Shown here one piece after another: positions 61,736-64,000 of a stretch of 64,000 bases of DNA (position 1 is its first letter; each line of letters begins with the position of its first letter). A model generated the notes under the pieces. It had not been told where the DNA came from. It did no database searches and saw only the letters and a program-made list of their open reading frames with translations. The stretch covers positions 1,922,001-1,986,000 of the forward strand of contig SDUX01000008.1 in assembly GCA_008729055.1 (NCBI GenBank). The letters are read 5' to 3'. Source of the DNA: Pyropia haitanensis. Its lineage: Eukaryota > Rhodophyta > Bangiophyceae > Bangiales > Bangiaceae. Position numbers and translations under genes: made by a program.

Positions 61736-63702
61736 CGCCTAGGGACGATCTCCACCATGCCGCACGCGTGGTGCATATGCGCACCGATCTCCGCCGCTAT
61801 CGATCGCTGTCCTTGCTGTTCATGTGCACTGAGTGCAGGAACCCCACCACTGACACAATTCGACCCCGACCTAGGACACTTGACTACCACGTGCCCCCTG
61901 ACGCCACCTGCGACAAAAAGTGCGACACGGGCACACAGTGATGCACAGTCAAGTCGCAAGAATAGCCGGCTGCCTACGTATCTCTCCACCGCTCCCCGCT
62001 CGCTCACCTCTGGCAGCAACCCTAATCACTACCCCAGACAGTCGTTCCCTCCCCTCCAAAGCGGGCCCATCCAGTCGCCGTGGAGCAAGCCCACTCGCGC
62101 GAGTACTCGCAGCGACGCGACAGCTGCAAAACGCAACGAGAGCGCAATGACGGCACACGAGAGGGTAATACGTGTACACGCGGGACGAGAAGTCGTGACA
62201 CTCGCGGCGCGCACGAGCCACGGCCTCTGGCAGCAGGAAACGACGGAAACGCGTGCCTCGCAAGCGAAGTGCGCAATTAATGAAATAAGAGAACAAATTA
62301 AAAATAAACTTGACAAGGAAGATAAATGGCTCCTGACGAATATGATGAGAACGCACACTATAAGCTATAGCGGAAACGAATGCAACGTGTACACATTGTG
62401 TAGCAATCAATAGCGGCAGACAAGAAGACGAATTGGAACCAGGCGACCGTCGCACTAGCACAGGCCAGTTCTGCCAAGAGGAAGCCGCCACCAGTCACAT
62501 ATCCGCTCTCAGCGTGACTGTGTATTCCTTGTAGAAGCCGTCAAGGCTGATTTGATTAAGTGTGAATGGTGCCAGTCTCGAGGTCGGCGCACTACCGCCA
62601 GATTGGCCTGCTCACGACCGCCGCACTCGAAAGCTAATCAAGCCAGCAATGGCTTCGGAGCTGTGGCCAGGCCATCTTGAATACACGATGAACGGTTGGA
62701 GTCTTGTTGTTTGCTGATTGGTAAGGTACAGGAACGCGCGGTTCTTCACAGTCATCATTGCCGCTGCGTACAATCATCGCGTCCATCCCCTTGCGAGTGA
62801 TATCCAACGAGTCTCTGAGACAGTCGGAAAGCCGCTGACGCAATCAAAAAGGGCACTTCAATCGGTCTCGCCCCCATCAGGGACGCAAATGTAAACCGTA
62901 GCTGGATCGCCCTTATTCAACGGCTGATTTATCGCTAATCACGTAATAAACGAGTTGTTTGCTTCGTTTTGCATCGTTTAAGTACACAAATAGCGGTATC
63001 TAGGGGAAATAGCAAAAAAAAAATAGAGGAAGTTTAAGAAACATTAGTAAAAGTTATGAAACACAAGAAAAGATTAGGTAAATGTGAACTTTCTCGGCGT
63101 GTCAATCAAGTTTCAAAACAGACCCAATTCAAAAAAAAATTCTCGTGTGTGCATGGGACGGGAGCCGAATTATCAAACCCCCCACGTCTGGGGGGGGTCG
63201 GATCACATGTGATCCAACGCCCCCCCGGGAAAGGTCTGTCCACGTGTGTGTCCCAAAGTTTAGACACGTCGTCTTTTGCGTACTCGATACTGTTATCATT
63301 GTTGATGTCTCCTTATTGCACACACGTTGTTGATCTCGCTCGTACCTGGGGAATTCAGAGAGCCAGTGGGGAGTCCGCTCGCAGCCTCGCGCGAGCGCAG
63401 CCGCTCTTGTTGTGGTCGACACAAGCGCCGCCGCCTCGCCGCGGCCGCGACGCGCACGTGGTGCCGTTGCCCCGCGGCGCGGGGCTCGGCGGGCGCCACG
63501 CCGCCCGTCCCGCGCGGCGACCGCCCCGCCTCGCCGCGCGTGGCGGTCGCGGCGGCGGCTGCTGCGGCTGCGGCTGCGGCGGTGGTGGTGGCGGCGACGG
63601 AGGCCAACGGGGGGGGCGGCCGCCGCCAGCGGCGGGCGCCCGGTGCGGTCCCCCAGACGTTGGGCGTGTGGGGTGGCGGCGACGGCAGCAGCGGCGGCGG
63701 CA

Positions 63703-63739
<37 letters not shown>

Positions 63740-63766
63740 CAGCGGCGGCGGCGGTAGTGCCGTCGG

Positions 63767-63797
<31 letters not shown>

Positions 63798-63999
63798 AGC
63801 CGCCGACGTGGCACACGGCCAGACCGCAGCGGCGTGCCGGGTGGCCGCTGCGTGAGGCGCGTGCCGCCCACGGCCGCCGCTCGCCGCGCGTCCGCCAGCG
63901 GGGCCACGGCTCCCCGCCCGTGAACCGGCGGCGACGGCGCTGCGGCGGGCCGGACCCCCCCCGGCGCGGCCGCCCCGCCGGCGCGGCGCGCTGCGTATG
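61736..63999. other. AT-richer island followed by GC-rich repeat DNA; no supported gene
   Basis: 61,740-63,330 is the most AT-rich part of the window (for example 62,270-62,345 and 62,930-63,060). It contains no recognised gene; a frame on the minus strand at 61,949-62,491 is hydrophobic in places but shows no family. 63,410-64,000 returns to GGC-rich DNA with a GGC array at about 63,680-63,805 and domain-free open frames. Confidence 0.4.
63200..63215. repeat. Perfect 16-bp palindrome inside a G/C-run inverted repeat
   Basis: GGATCACATGTGATCC is its own reverse complement, preceded by GGGGGGGTC and followed by AACGCCCCCC, so a larger imperfect hairpin is possible. The GGATCA...TGATCC form resembles the hairpins at the ends of the 46.8-48.4 kb element. 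Confidence 0.8.
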
Positions 64000-64000
64000 C

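Noticed and set aside
1..64000. tRNA or rRNA genes
   Set aside because: I looked for T-loop (GGTTCGA-type) sequences with matching acceptor arms and for rRNA-like conserved blocks and saw none convincing. A covariance-model scan would be needed to exclude a tRNA.

Overview
The window is nuclear DNA from a eukaryote with extreme GC content, long G or C homopolymers, GCC/GGC microsatellites and alanine-rich proteins. Genes are about 4-5 kb apart on both strands with few introns; only two introns are clear. Eukaryote-only families (TSR2, SMP/C2 tether, F-box, MON2, cytochrome P450) exclude a bacterium. Very high GC, few introns, a starch-binding coiled-coil protein and a Hint protein fit a bangiophyte red alga (Porphyra/Pyropia type) best. 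That assignment is inference; a high-GC green alga or other protist is not excluded.

Layout. 0-8.7 kb: a secreted serine beta-lactamase-like hydrolase (minus), then a degenerate DNA-transposon remnant framed by TTAACGA repeats. 9-25 kb: a FAM185A-like DUF4097 protein, TSR2 (plus), a 1,534-residue coiled-coil protein ending in a CBM20 starch-binding domain (minus), an extended-synaptotagmin-like SMP-C2 protein with one intron (plus) and a CYP85-clan-like P450 (minus). 25-29 kb: a large pseudokinase with Sel1 repeats (minus). 29-34 kb: about 3 kb of G-homopolymer DNA, then broken kinase-like and WD40 gene pieces. 34.5-46 kb: a PAF-acetylhydrolase-like lipase, a secreted Cys-rich protein, a hemerythrin-like helical protein with one in-frame intron, and a GT61 glycosyltransferase (minus). 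46.8-51.4 kb: a 1.55-kb inverted-repeat element carrying FG-rich coding sequence, then a P-loop NTPase ORF running into a truncated MON2 fragment. 53.5-57.4 kb: a secreted Hint-domain protein and an F-box/LRR protein (minus). 58.4-61.7 kb: three tandem arrays (60, 30 and 136 bp units). 61.7-63.4 kb: an AT-richer island without a recognised gene.

The genes are independent eukaryotic units, with no operon or metabolic cluster. Two themes join them. First, at least four otherwise sound genes need a frame change exactly at a G or C homopolymer, which most likely reflects assembly length errors. Second, mobile or expanded-family sequence sits beside truncated copies of cellular genes (MON2, WD40, FG-repeat), which suggests gene-fragment capture. 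The most interesting intact gene is the coiled-coil/CBM20 protein, a candidate floridean-starch organiser.
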